Of a stretch of 13,666 bases of DNA, positions 7,556-13,666 are shown piece after piece. Below the pieces are notes generated by a model. That model saw only the letters and a program-made list of their open reading frames with translations, made no database searches and had not been told where the DNA came from. The stretch spans positions 1-13,666 of the forward strand of contig JAAYHT010000216.1 in the NCBI GenBank assembly GCA_012735285.1, given 5' to 3'. Each line of letters begins with the position of its first letter. The stretch's first letter is position 1. This DNA is from Clostridiales bacterium (GTDB lineage: Bacteria > Bacillota > Clostridia > Peptostreptococcales > Anaerovoracaceae). Both the position numbers and the translations under genes were made by a program.

Positions 7556-8324
7556 ATGGATATTTTAGAATGTATCAAAACTAGAAGGTCTATTAGCGTG
7601 TATAAAGATACCCCTGTAGAAGAAGAGGTGCTATTAAAGATTCTTGAGTTGCTAGATGGGCACCTTCGGGGGCAAACTCTCAGCCTGTCGAGTACATAGT
7701 GGTAAGGGATAGTGACTCAAGAGAAAAAATAAGAGACATGATTAAAGAAGTATTAGCTATGGCTAACATAGATGTCCCTGATACTATTTACGACATGATG
7801 AAAGAAACCGGTACCATGGAGAAGTCCGGCGCTATAGAAGTCGGCTGGGATGAATATTATAATGCTCCTGTAATGGTTATTGTGGCAGCGGATTATGACC
7901 TAAGAGGAACTGAATATGAGGATTTCCACCATTACACTATGCCGGCACAAGCCGTACAAGCTCACATACAAGCAACATGTTAGCGGCGCACTCTTTAGGT
8001 TTGGGTAGTAATTGGATTAAAAATTTTGATCCAGAGAGACTAAAATATATGTTTAATATCCCTAGAACAATGTGCGTAGGAGGGATTGTATTACTAGGTT
8101 ACCCCAAATATATGCCAAAAGCACCTGAACTAGCTCTAAGTACTGATCCAAAACTGTATCCAAGACGCCCATTGGAAACAATGTTGCATGAAGAAAAATT
8201 TGATTTGGATAAGTGGATTGAATATCAACTATATGATCCTTGGAGGCTCCCCCGCAAAGAATTTCTCAGAACAGAAAAATATATCAGGCCAACAAAATTA
8301 TTAAGAAAGGGAAAGGGTGAATAA
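7556..8324 (+). pseudogene. Nitroreductase-family flavoprotein, first of a tandem pair, broken by two frameshifts
   Basis: Three frames combine into one FMN-dependent nitroreductase of about 256 residues. Frame one, from ATG at 7556 with AAGGAG eight bases upstream, reads MDILECIKTRRSISVYKDTP to ILEL. At about 7651-7653 one base is missing: the next frame gives RWAPSGANSQPVEYIVVRD, the FMN-contacting segment, then NAPVMVIVAADYD and AVQAHIQ. At about 7972-7976 another base is missing: the third frame gives NMLAAHSLGLGSNW, CVGGIVLLGYP and RRPLETMLHEEKFD to TAA at 8322-8324. Adding one base at each site (for example G in TTGGCT and A in GCAAAC) restores a continuous protein aligned with the neighbour at 8326. 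In the usual RRSxRxY flavin motif the second arginine is a serine (SISVY). One base separates the stop from the next ATG. If intact it would reduce an unidentified substrate with NAD(P)H. Confidence 0.85.
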
Positions 8325-8325
8325 A

Positions 8326-9084
8326 ATGGAAGTATTTGAATGTATTAGACACAGAAGAACTGTGAGATATTTTATAGATAAAGAGATTTCAGACAAAGAT
8401 TTGGAAATAATTTTAGATGCAGGAAGATGGGCTCCATCAGATCTTAATTGTCAGCCTTTAGAGTTTATTGTTGTTAAAGATGATGCGAAGAAAAAATTAA
8501 TACATGACGGCATGCTTCACGGATGGGAAGTGGAAGAAGGATGTTTCGACGGATTTGGATGTTATGCCGGAACACAAGAGTATCCCACTACACAGAATCT
8601 CCCGAGACAAGATGAATTTACGCCAATGGATTACTATCATCCACCAGTGATGGTTATTGTTGCATCAGATGAAGAAAAAAGAGAAACAACACAGTATACT
8701 AGCAATGAATATTTTTCGGTTTCTTCTAATGCTGCAGGAGCGGCTATAATGAATATGATGCTAGCGGCACGCTCTCTAGGTATTGGTAGTGTTTGGCTAA
8801 CATTCCCTGACTCTGTCGAACTAAAATGGCAATTTGGTATTCCAAAAACAATGGGAATTGCAGGTATAGTAAATCTGGGTTATCCAGATAGATGGTCAGA
8901 AGTACCTGATGTTATAGGGGCAGACGATCCAAGATATTGGCCAAAGAGACCACTCGAAAGTATGTTACATTACGAGAAGTTCGACGAGGATAGATGGCAG
9001 AATAATACAAGAAGCGTGTTCATGTATGGACCCGTGGTAGGTAAAGATAGATATTTAGAAAAATTAATAAAAGAAAGCAAATAA
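8326..9084 (+). CDS. Nitroreductase-family flavoprotein, second of a tandem pair, intact
   Basis: A 252-residue FMN enzyme of the nitroreductase fold, likely a cytosolic homodimer using NAD(P)H; the natural substrate is not evident. Seen in order: RHRRTVRYF at residues 8-16 (phosphate-binding arginines), GRWAPSDLNCQPLEFIVV at 33-50, YYHPPVMVIVAS at 103-114, AAIMNMMLAARSLGIGSVW at 139-157, GIAGIVNLGYP at 177-187 and a C-terminal KRPLESMLHYEKFDEDRW arm at 207-224. The arm is shared with the upstream copy, so the pair arose by duplication or belongs to one subfamily. The start is ATG 8326 with AAAGGG eight bases before it; a GTG at 8317 is in frame but lacks a site. The insertion around residues 63-100 (WEVEEGCFDGFGCYAGTQEY), rich in aromatic and glycine residues, differs from the first copy and may shape the substrate pocket. 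Confidence 0.88.
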   Translation: MEVFECIRHRRTVRYFIDKEISDKDLEIILDAGRWAPSDLNCQPLEFIVVKDDAKKKLIHDGMLHGWEVEEGCFDGFGCYAGTQEYPTTQNLPRQDEFTPMDYYHPPVMVIVASDEEKRETTQYTSNEYFSVSSNAAGAAIMNMMLAARSLGIGSVWLTFPDSVELKWQFGIPKTMGIAGIVNLGYPDRWSEVPDVIGADDPRYWPKRPLESMLHYEKFDEDRWQNNTRSVFMYGPVVGKDRYLEKLIKESK

Positions 9085-9116
9085 TCGCATAATATAAAGT
9101 TTTATAGAGTTTTTTT

Positions 9117-9150
9117 ATCAATGCTGAGTTGCTATTAACTCAGCACTGAT
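9117..9150 (+). terminator. Strong hairpin after the nitroreductase pair
   Basis: TGCTGAGTT (9122-9130) pairs perfectly with AACTCAGCA (9137-9145) around GCTATT; ATCA/TGAT extends the stem past one A-C mismatch. It begins 33 bases after the nitroreductase stop. A T7 run precedes rather than follows it, and the downstream sequence (AATATTGCAT) is only mildly T-rich, so it may be an mRNA-protecting hairpin or a weak terminator. Confidence 0.4.
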
Positions 9151-9222
9151 AATATTGCATACTATATAAATAGCCTAAAATAAGGGACAATTTCTAAAGC
9201 TTTTGCATAGTTATTACTAACA

Positions 9223-9251
9223 TTGACTATTTTATGAAATAATAATAGTAT
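9223..9251 (+). promoter_or_regulatory. Candidate promoter of the LysR gene
   Basis: TTGACT (9223-9228) and TAGTAT (9246-9251) are separated by 17 bases. A start of transcription near 9258 would fall on the upstream-most in-frame ATG (9256), which supports the downstream GTG at 9289 as the real translation start. A TTATGA half-site (9232-9237) lies in the spacer. Confidence 0.45.
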
Positions 9252-9288
9252 TATAATGATAGGTAGAAAAATTGAAAGTGTGATTATA

Positions 9289-10200
9289 GTGAAAATTAAT
9301 GAAATTCGTGCATTTATTGTTTTAGCCAAGTATCTTAACTATACTAAAGCAGCAGATAAGTTATACATAACACAGCCTACCTTAAGTAAAATAATTAAAC
9401 GCATGGAGGATAATATCGGGGTAAAGCTTTTTGTAAGAACAAAGCGTAGCGTTGAACTCACAGAAATTGGCAAATCTTTATTATGTTCTTTTCAACAAAT
9501 AATCGAAATATATGATAATTTAATTAATGAAGTTGAAAAGTATACCTCCTGTAAAACTGGCGAATTAAAAATTGGGATGCTTTACTATGCTATTGAGGAA
9601 TATATTTCACGCCCCGTAAAAATTTTCAGAAAAAAATATCCGAATATAAAGTTATCTCTTTTTTCATATCAACCTAATCCACTCATTAATGATTTATTAA
9701 ATGACAAAATTGACATTGGCCTTATTTTTGACATAAACTTTGAAAAATCTGATCAATTAATTTTTCATAAAATTTGCAAAGAAAAACTTATTATCGCAAC
9801 ATCCCCTAACCATTGGATTGCTTTAAGAAATTGTATTTCTATTGCCGAATTACAAGATGAAAATATAGTATTAATTGACGATGTACAAAAAATTTTTCAA
9901 TCAAAATTTTTTAAATCATATAATAATTCAAAACACCGAAAAATAATATTAGCTGAACATATAGATACATTGAAATTTACATTACAAGAAACAAATGGCC
10001 TTACAGTTGTTGCAAGTCATATAAGAAACATGAATAGAAATAATTTTGCTTTAATAGATATAAAAGATGACGATGATAACTGCTACATAGATATGGCATT
10101 TGCATATAAAAAAAATAATTCTAATCCAATAATACCGCTCTTTTTAGCACACATTGACAATGAATTCAAGAACGTAAAATCGATCTGCGTTAATAATTAA
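9289..10200 (+). CDS. LysR-family transcriptional regulator
   Basis: A LysR-type regulator of 303 residues from GTG 9289. The winged helix-turn-helix is at the N-terminus: INEIRAFIVLAKYLNYTKAA, then KLYITQPTLSKIIKRMEDNI and GVKLFVRTKRSVELTE. It ends in a helical linker and a co-inducer domain from about residue 88 (GELKIGMLYYA), with the family's NDLLNDKIDIGLIFD and later EETNGLTVVA-like segment. Such proteins act as tetramers that sense a small molecule and activate nearby or divergent genes. An ATG at 9256 would add 11 residues, but it has no ribosome site and coincides with the expected transcription start; GTG 9289 puts the HTH at the usual distance. The coding sequence is more AT-rich than the neighbouring minus-strand genes. 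It lies downstream of, and in the same direction as, the nitroreductase pair, which it may control; this is inference. The ligand is unknown. Confidence 0.88.
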   Translation: MKINEIRAFIVLAKYLNYTKAADKLYITQPTLSKIIKRMEDNIGVKLFVRTKRSVELTEIGKSLLCSFQQIIEIYDNLINEVEKYTSCKTGELKIGMLYYAIEEYISRPVKIFRKKYPNIKLSLFSYQPNPLINDLLNDKIDIGLIFDINFEKSDQLIFHKICKEKLIIATSPNHWIALRNCISIAELQDENIVLIDDVQKIFQSKFFKSYNNSKHRKIILAEHIDTLKFTLQETNGLTVVASHIRNMNRNNFALIDIKDDDDNCYIDMAFAYKKNNSNPIIPLFLAHIDNEFKNVKSICVNN

Positions 10201-10219
10201 ATAAGTAATTATATGAAGA

Positions 10220-10255
10220 ATGTTGGAGCTCCCGATTAATCGGTTACCCCAACAT
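10220..10255. terminator. Bidirectional hairpin between lysR and speE
   Basis: ATGTTGG (10220-10226) pairs with CCAACAT (10249-10255), and the centre CCGATTAATCGG (10232-10243) is a perfect palindrome. The genes on both sides converge on it. Read on the minus strand the stem is nine pairs and is followed by TTCTTCATATAATT, a modest T-rich tail; on the plus strand there is no tail. It probably ends speE transcription. Confidence 0.5.
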
Positions 10256-10312
10256 AGACTCAAGACTCTTTGAGCAAATCCAGTAAATAAACATTTTCTA
10301 GTCAATGTCTAA

Positions 10313-11158
10313 TCAGGCATTTTTCAAAAGTTCTTTTACATAATTGGGTAAAGCAAAACAGCCCTTGTGTAGATCAGTATTATAATACTTGGTTTCTAAT
10401 CCAAGGGAATCCCAACTTGTGCTTAGGTCTGCAATTGGGTCAAGGCCTTTGGAAGCAAATCCGAAGAGAAAATGACCTGATGGATAAGTAGGTATATGTG
10501 CCTGGTAAACCAAGGATATGGGGAAGGTAGATCTTATTCGCCTATGCGCATTTTGCATAGCCAAGGCATCTTCTGGATAATAAGGGCTTTCATGCTGATT
10601 TACCATAATACCTGATGATTTTAATGCTTTGAAGCAATTTTCATAAAACTCCTTGGTGAACAGACTTTCGCCAGGTCCGATTGGATCTGTCGAGTCGACT
10701 ATTATTAAATCGTATACATTGTCTTTTTTTGCTACGAATTTTAGGCCATCCTCAAAAAATAAGTTTACACGTGGATCATCAAACTTGCATGCAGTTTGTG
10801 GCATATATTCCTTACAAACATCCACTACCAGCTTATCTATTTCCACCATGTCAATTCGTTTTATTGAGTTATATCTTGTAAGCTCTCTTACTACCCCGCC
10901 ATCGCCTGCGCCTATAACAAGTACATCTTTAATCTCCGGGTTTACAGCCATAGGTACATGCGTTATCATCTCATGATATATAAACTCGTCCCTTTCAGTC
11001 AGCATAACAAACCCGTCTATCACTAATACCCTGCCAAAATCATAAGAATCAAACACATCTATACGCTGAAATTCACTTTCCAGACTTGCTACCGGCTTTT
11101 TAATCTTCATGGAAAAACGGGAATCCTTTGTATGATATTCAGTAAACCACAACTCCAT
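10313..11158 (-). CDS. speE: Spermidine synthase
   Basis: A 281-residue aminopropyltransferase that moves the aminopropyl group from decarboxylated S-adenosylmethionine to putrescine. The N-terminal beta domain begins MELWFTEYHTKDSRFSMKI. Then come QRIDVFDSYDFGRVLVIDG and YHEMITHVP at 61-69; the Rossmann fold with the nucleotide motif VIGAGDGGVVREL at about 81-93; VEIDKLVVDVCKEYMP at 105-120; EDG at 136-138; and the catalytic/gate segment LIIVDSTDPIGPGE at 151-164, with D155 the conserved base. The later QHESPYYPED and YPSGHFLFGFASKG segments are also typical. Length is that of Bacillus SpeE (276). The ATG at 11156-11158 has GGGAGGG close upstream. It is the second gene after speD; the 140-base gap between them holds a structured region that may control it. 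Confidence 0.97.
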   Translation of the reverse strand: MELWFTEYHTKDSRFSMKIKKPVASLESEFQRIDVFDSYDFGRVLVIDGFVMLTERDEFIYHEMITHVPMAVNPEIKDVLVIGAGDGGVVRELTRYNSIKRIDMVEIDKLVVDVCKEYMPQTACKFDDPRVNLFFEDGLKFVAKKDNVYDLIIVDSTDPIGPGESLFTKEFYENCFKALKSSGIMVNQHESPYYPEDALAMQNAHRRIRSTFPISLVYQAHIPTYPSGHFLFGFASKGLDPIADLSTSWDSLGLETKYYNTDLHKGCFALPNYVKELLKNA

Positions 11159-11182
11159 TTTTATCCCTCCCTATTCAACGTT

Positions 11183-11279
11183 AAAAATAAAAAAGCAGCT
11201 ATCGGCACCAAAGCTCCCACACCTAGTTGCTATTAATATTTTATTACCGATACGGTGAGATTCAGGTTATCAAGCTGCT
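11183..11279 (-). promoter_or_regulatory. Structured intercistronic RNA with poly-U end between speD and speE
   Basis: In the mRNA direction AGCAGCU (11279-11273) can pair with AGCUGCU (11200-11194), which runs into U6-A-U5 (11194-11183), as in an intrinsic terminator. Inside, AUCGG (11252-11248) can pair with CCGAU (11205-11201), stacking on the outer stem. AUCGG is also part of a local hairpin ACCG-UAU-CGGU (11256-11246), and AGCU at 11213-11210 can pair with AGCU at 11200-11197, so alternatives compete. The fold ends about 25 bases before the speE ATG. This looks like an attenuator or riboswitch platform, but I recognise no known class and have not computed stability. Confidence 0.4.
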
Positions 11280-11298
11280 CCATTGAATTAACACTTCT

Positions 11299-12123
11299 TT
11301 AATCCGAAATTTCCGAGTCGTATATATTCATGCCGCTGAATATCTCAATCATTTCCCTACGAAGGCTGTTTATGATTTCCAGTCTCTTCTTAGGCGAAAG
11401 TTCTTTTACATCCTGGTTGAAAAGATAGTTTTGCAGATCTATCTCCTTAATTAACATTTTTGTATGAAATGTATTGGACTGATATACATTTACATCAACA
11501 GCATCATATTTTCTTAAAATACTATCATCTATATAATCCTGTATTGACTTTATATCATGGTCTATATAATACTTTTTCCCATTTATGTCCCGGGTAAATC
11601 CCCTCACTCTGTAATCTATAGTTATTATATCTGAGTCAAAGCTGTTAATTAGAAAATTTAATGCATTTAAGGGACAAATCATACCGCAGGTAGATACATC
11701 TATATCAACCCTAAATATGGGAATATTATTATTAGGATGATATTCCGGGTAGGTATGTACAGTTATATGGCTTTTATCTAAATGGGCATGCACAGTTTCG
11801 CTCTGTATAAACATACCGTTTAATTTGCCTTGATTGCAGGATTCATCTATTAAATTGGGAAGTTGACCTTCTGCTATCAATAAGTTTACAGAGGCTCCCT
11901 GAGGCTCATAATCCTGTTTGGAAATATTTAATATATTGGCTCCTATAATTTCAACAACCTTACATAGAATATTTGTGAGTCTCTCTGAGTTATATTGCTC
12001 GTCTATATACTCTATATAATCATTCTTGTCTCTATCTGTTTCAGCATAACAAACATCGTAAATATTAAAGCTGAGAGATTTTGTAAGGTTGTTAAAACCA
12101 TACAAGGTTAACTTATTTTTCAA
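11299..12123 (-). CDS. speD: S-adenosylmethionine decarboxylase proenzyme, E. coli type
   Basis: A 274-residue proenzyme that cleaves itself to make a pyruvoyl cofactor and decarboxylates S-adenosylmethionine, giving the aminopropyl donor for speE. It is the long E. coli-like class (264 residues there), not the short Bacillus/Thermotoga form. Matches include LTLYGFNNLTKSLSFNIYD near the start, ANILNISKQDYEPQGASVN at 62-80, the processing site HLDKSH at 114-119 with cleavage expected between K117 and S118 (S118 becomes the pyruvoyl group), VHTYPEYHP after it, DVSTCGMICPLNALNFLI with the conserved cysteine C146, and TIDYRVRGFTRD and YDAVDVNVYQSNTFHTKM. The start is a TTG at 12121-12123: an in-frame TAG lies seven codons upstream and homology begins there. 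The ribosome site is poor (AAGGG too distant, GTGGG too close), so output may be low. Confidence 0.96.
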   Translation of the reverse strand: MKNKLTLYGFNNLTKSLSFNIYDVCYAETDRDKNDYIEYIDEQYNSERLTNILCKVVEIIGANILNISKQDYEPQGASVNLLIAEGQLPNLIDESCNQGKLNGMFIQSETVHAHLDKSHITVHTYPEYHPNNNIPIFRVDIDVSTCGMICPLNALNFLINSFDSDIITIDYRVRGFTRDINGKKYYIDHDIKSIQDYIDDSILRKYDAVDVNVYQSNTFHTKMLIKEIDLQNYLFNQDVKELSPKKRLEIINSLRREMIEIFSGMNIYDSEISD

Positions 12124-12171
12124 CCCACGCCCACTACCCTTCTAGTTTATTTTTAATAATAAAGCTAAAAG

Positions 12172-12202
12172 ATTATTGCATATTTTATATGTAAATGCAA
12201 TA
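12172..12202 (-). promoter_or_regulatory. Candidate speD promoter with embedded palindrome
   Basis: On the minus strand TTGCAT (12195-12200) and AATAAT (12172-12177) are 17 bases apart with a TG one base before the -10. TATTGCAT and ATGCAATA (12195-12202 and 12174-12181) form an eight-base inverted repeat across both boxes, so a repressor bound there would block the polymerase. The 116-base gap otherwise shows no clear terminator for the upstream genes. Confidence 0.5.
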
Positions 12203-12239
12203 CAAATCTATTTATTTGAATATATTCTCAATTTGGACA

Positions 12240-12509
12240 TCACATTTTATATAATTCCCACCTACATTCAGGCACAATATATTTTAATTCATACAGTTTC
12301 TCAACACCATTTACTATGCTCTGACAACGGTATACAAGTGCCCGTATACCTGCAATTTTTATCTCATCACAAAATAATATACGATCAACTCTAACTTCTT
12401 GCAACCTGCCATATGCATCGCTGTATCTAAATTTATATGGTATGGGCTTTTCTTTACCTTTGAACTTTACAATTGCATCAATCGGTTCCGCTAATATCTT
12501 CACTTCCAT
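12240..12509 (-). CDS. Small uncharacterised protein encoded in overlap with the Y-family polymerase
   Basis: An 89-residue protein (from ATG 12507-12509) or 87 residues (from GTG 12501-12503). The start codon falls inside the end of the polymerase gene, whose stop is at 12478-12480, so the genes overlap by about 30 bases and are probably translationally coupled. GGGAGGG sits two bases from the ATG but seven from the GTG, so GTG is likelier. Composition is mixed and soluble with no membrane segment: PIDAIVKFKGKEKPIPYKFRY, then EVRVDRILFCDEIKIAGI, then LVYRCQSIVNGVEKLYELKY and CRWELYKM. The beta-rich pattern with a 'V-D-R-I-L' strand and a final 'W-x-L' strand resembles small proteins found beside DinB/ImuB-type polymerases (DUF6504-like); this is a tentative comparison from memory. 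A role with the polymerase is inferred from position only. Confidence 0.65.
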   Translation of the reverse strand: MEVKILAEPIDAIVKFKGKEKPIPYKFRYSDAYGRLQEVRVDRILFCDEIKIAGIRALVYRCQSIVNGVEKLYELKYIVPECRWELYKM

Positions 12510-13666
12510 ACCCTCCCATCATAATATATTCTCCATCATTTGTACCGCCTTGAATCGGTTCTATTTCTCCATTTGCAAAAGTAGCACGAATAATTGCTTT
12601 TTGCCCATATTTTTTACGTATCAAGTCTACTGCTTCATCTAAATTCTGGTCTTTAATATCCTTATCAAAGAATGATAATTGTTGATTTTCTTTTTTAATG
12701 AAGCCGGAAACTGATACTCCCAGATGGCGAATGGGCTCACCCCTCCAGCATTGATCAAAAAGTTTGCAAATATGATCATAGATCTCGGAAGTGGAGTCGA
12801 TAGCAGAGGTTAATTTTACTTGATGGCTATATCTTAAAAAATCATCTGTTTTTATTGACACTGATACCAAAGTTGCTAAATACCTGGATTTCCTGAGTCT
12901 CATCGATACTCTCTCCACCAACGCAAGCAATATCTTAAGGGCTTCATCCCTGTCTACCACATCATAGCTTATGGTAGTACTATTCCCCATACCTTTAGGT
13001 TCTATTTCACTGTTAGGTATTACAGGTGTGCTGTCCCTTCCATTAGCATAATCCCAGATCAATTGTCCGTGGGACTTTAACAATGCCCTCATATGAGCAG
13101 GATCAGCCTTGGCCAGATCACCGATGGTGTTAATATTAATCTTGCGAAGTTTGCGCTCTGTCGCACGTCCTACCATAAAAAGATCTTTTACGGGAAGAGG
13201 CCACATCTTTTTCTCTATTTCACAAGGCCATATAGTATGCACCCGATCTGGCTTTTCAAGCTCAGACGCCATCTTAGCCAATAATTTATTTGTAGATACG
13301 CCGATGTTCACAGTAAAACCTAATTCATTTTTAATTCTATCTTTAATCTCATATGCAACCTTTACTGGATCTCCGAACCTTGCTTCTGAATGGGTATAAT
13401 CCAAAAAACACTCATCGATACTATACCGCTGCACCAAAGGCGAATACTCCGTCAGTATTCTGTACATGGCATTACTGCAAGACATATATAGATTATAGTT
13501 TGGGGGCATTATTATCATATTAGGACATTTTTTCTTAGCCTCATAAAGGCTCTCTCCTGTAATCACACCTGCTTTTTTACAAGGGATAGATCTAGCCAAA
13601 ATAATTCCATGGCGATTATTGGGATCTCCTGCAATAACCGCAGGCACTGTACGAAGATCCACAGGA
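12478..13666 (-). CDS. Y-family DNA polymerase (DinB/Pol IV-like), N-terminus cut by window edge
   Basis: A translesion polymerase missing roughly its first 25-30 residues beyond the right edge; that part normally carries the first catalytic aspartate and DxxxFYAS motif. The visible start is PVDLRTVPAVIAGDPNNRHG, followed by GIILARSIPCKKAGV. The palm motif YSIDECFLDYT (about 13398-13430) contains the S-I-D-E catalytic pair. Then come GVSTNKLLAKMASELEKPD, the HhH thumb (GRATERKLRKININTIGDLA) and a little-finger domain. Near the C-terminus QLSFF (12667-12681) matches the beta-clamp binding motif Q-L-S/D-L/F-F, so it should travel with the replisome. It copies damaged templates and is typically SOS-controlled; the promoter is outside the window. 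The small overlapping gene at 12240-12509 follows it. The gene could be called dinB, but UmuC-like naming is also possible. Confidence 0.93.
   Translation of the reverse strand, partial: PVDLRTVPAVIAGDPNNRHGIILARSIPCKKAGVITGESLYEAKKKCPNMIIMPPNYNLYMSCSNAMYRILTEYSPLVQRYSIDECFLDYTHSEARFGDPVKVAYEIKDRIKNELGFTVNIGVSTNKLLAKMASELEKPDRVHTIWPCEIEKKMWPLPVKDLFMVGRATERKLRKININTIGDLAKADPAHMRALLKSHGQLIWDYANGRDSTPVIPNSEIEPKGMGNSTTISYDVVDRDEALKILLALVERVSMRLRKSRYLATLVSVSIKTDDFLRYSHQVKLTSAIDSTSEIYDHICKLFDQCWRGEPIRHLGVSVSGFIKKENQQLSFFDKDIKDQNLDEAVDLIRKKYGQKAIIRATFANGEIEPIQGGTNDGEYIMMGGYGSEDISGTD

Noticed and set aside
9122..11236. AGTTGCTATTAA occurs both in the hairpin after the nitroreductases and between speD and speE
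   Set aside because: A shared 12-mer is expected by chance several times in 13.7 kb of AT-rich DNA, and the surrounding bases do not match.
12176..12394. Plus-strand open frame over the speD upstream region
   Set aside because: It is antisense to the small polymerase companion gene and the speD promoter, with no ribosome site or recognisable protein features.

Overview
The window looks like a chromosomal segment of an AT-rich, Gram-positive anaerobe of the class Clostridia, probably a Lachnospirales-type lineage. The evidence is the plsX-rnc-smc-ftsY order, strong GGAGG-type ribosome binding sites, frequent TTG and GTG starts, a tandem-OB single-strand-binding protein, and an LmbE-free, SpeD/SpeE spermidine pathway. 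The taxonomic placement is inference from gene content. I see no integrase, transposase, CRISPR array, tRNA or rRNA.

Layout. Positions 1-6904 (minus strand) read, in transcription order: a PdaB-like polysaccharide deacetylase, a tandem-OB SSB-like protein, plsX (fatty acid/phospholipid synthesis), rnc (RNase III), smc (chromosome condensation) and the first 57 codons of ftsY (SRP receptor), which leaves the window at the left edge. Spacing is tight or overlapping from plsX to ftsY, and plsX has its own good promoter. Two stacked hairpins at 6948-7036 isolate this block from the next gene. Positions 7044-9084 hold a small redox region: a glutaredoxin-like gene (minus) diverging from two tandem nitroreductase-family genes (plus), followed by a LysR regulator (9289-10200, plus). 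Positions 10313-12123 (minus) are speD and speE, which together make spermidine from S-adenosylmethionine and putrescine. Positions 12240-13666 (minus) hold a Y-family DNA polymerase, cut by the right edge, and a small overlapping companion gene.

The most striking property is that three genes are broken by small lesions. plsX carries one in-frame TAA with a conserved continuation in the same frame. The glutaredoxin-like gene has one frameshift. The first nitroreductase has two single-base frameshifts. The long smc gene and the spe and polymerase genes are intact. Either the 7.2-8.0 kb region is decaying (or poorly sequenced), or some of these are real regulated disruptions. The plsX lesion matters most because PlsX is normally needed for phospholipid synthesis.

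No clearly new multi-gene system is visible. The best candidates for undescribed biology are the structured stretch between speD and speE (possible attenuator or riboswitch), the alternating TCATAA half-sites between the glutaredoxin and nitroreductase genes, the palindrome framing the speD promoter, and the small protein encoded in overlap with the Y-family polymerase.
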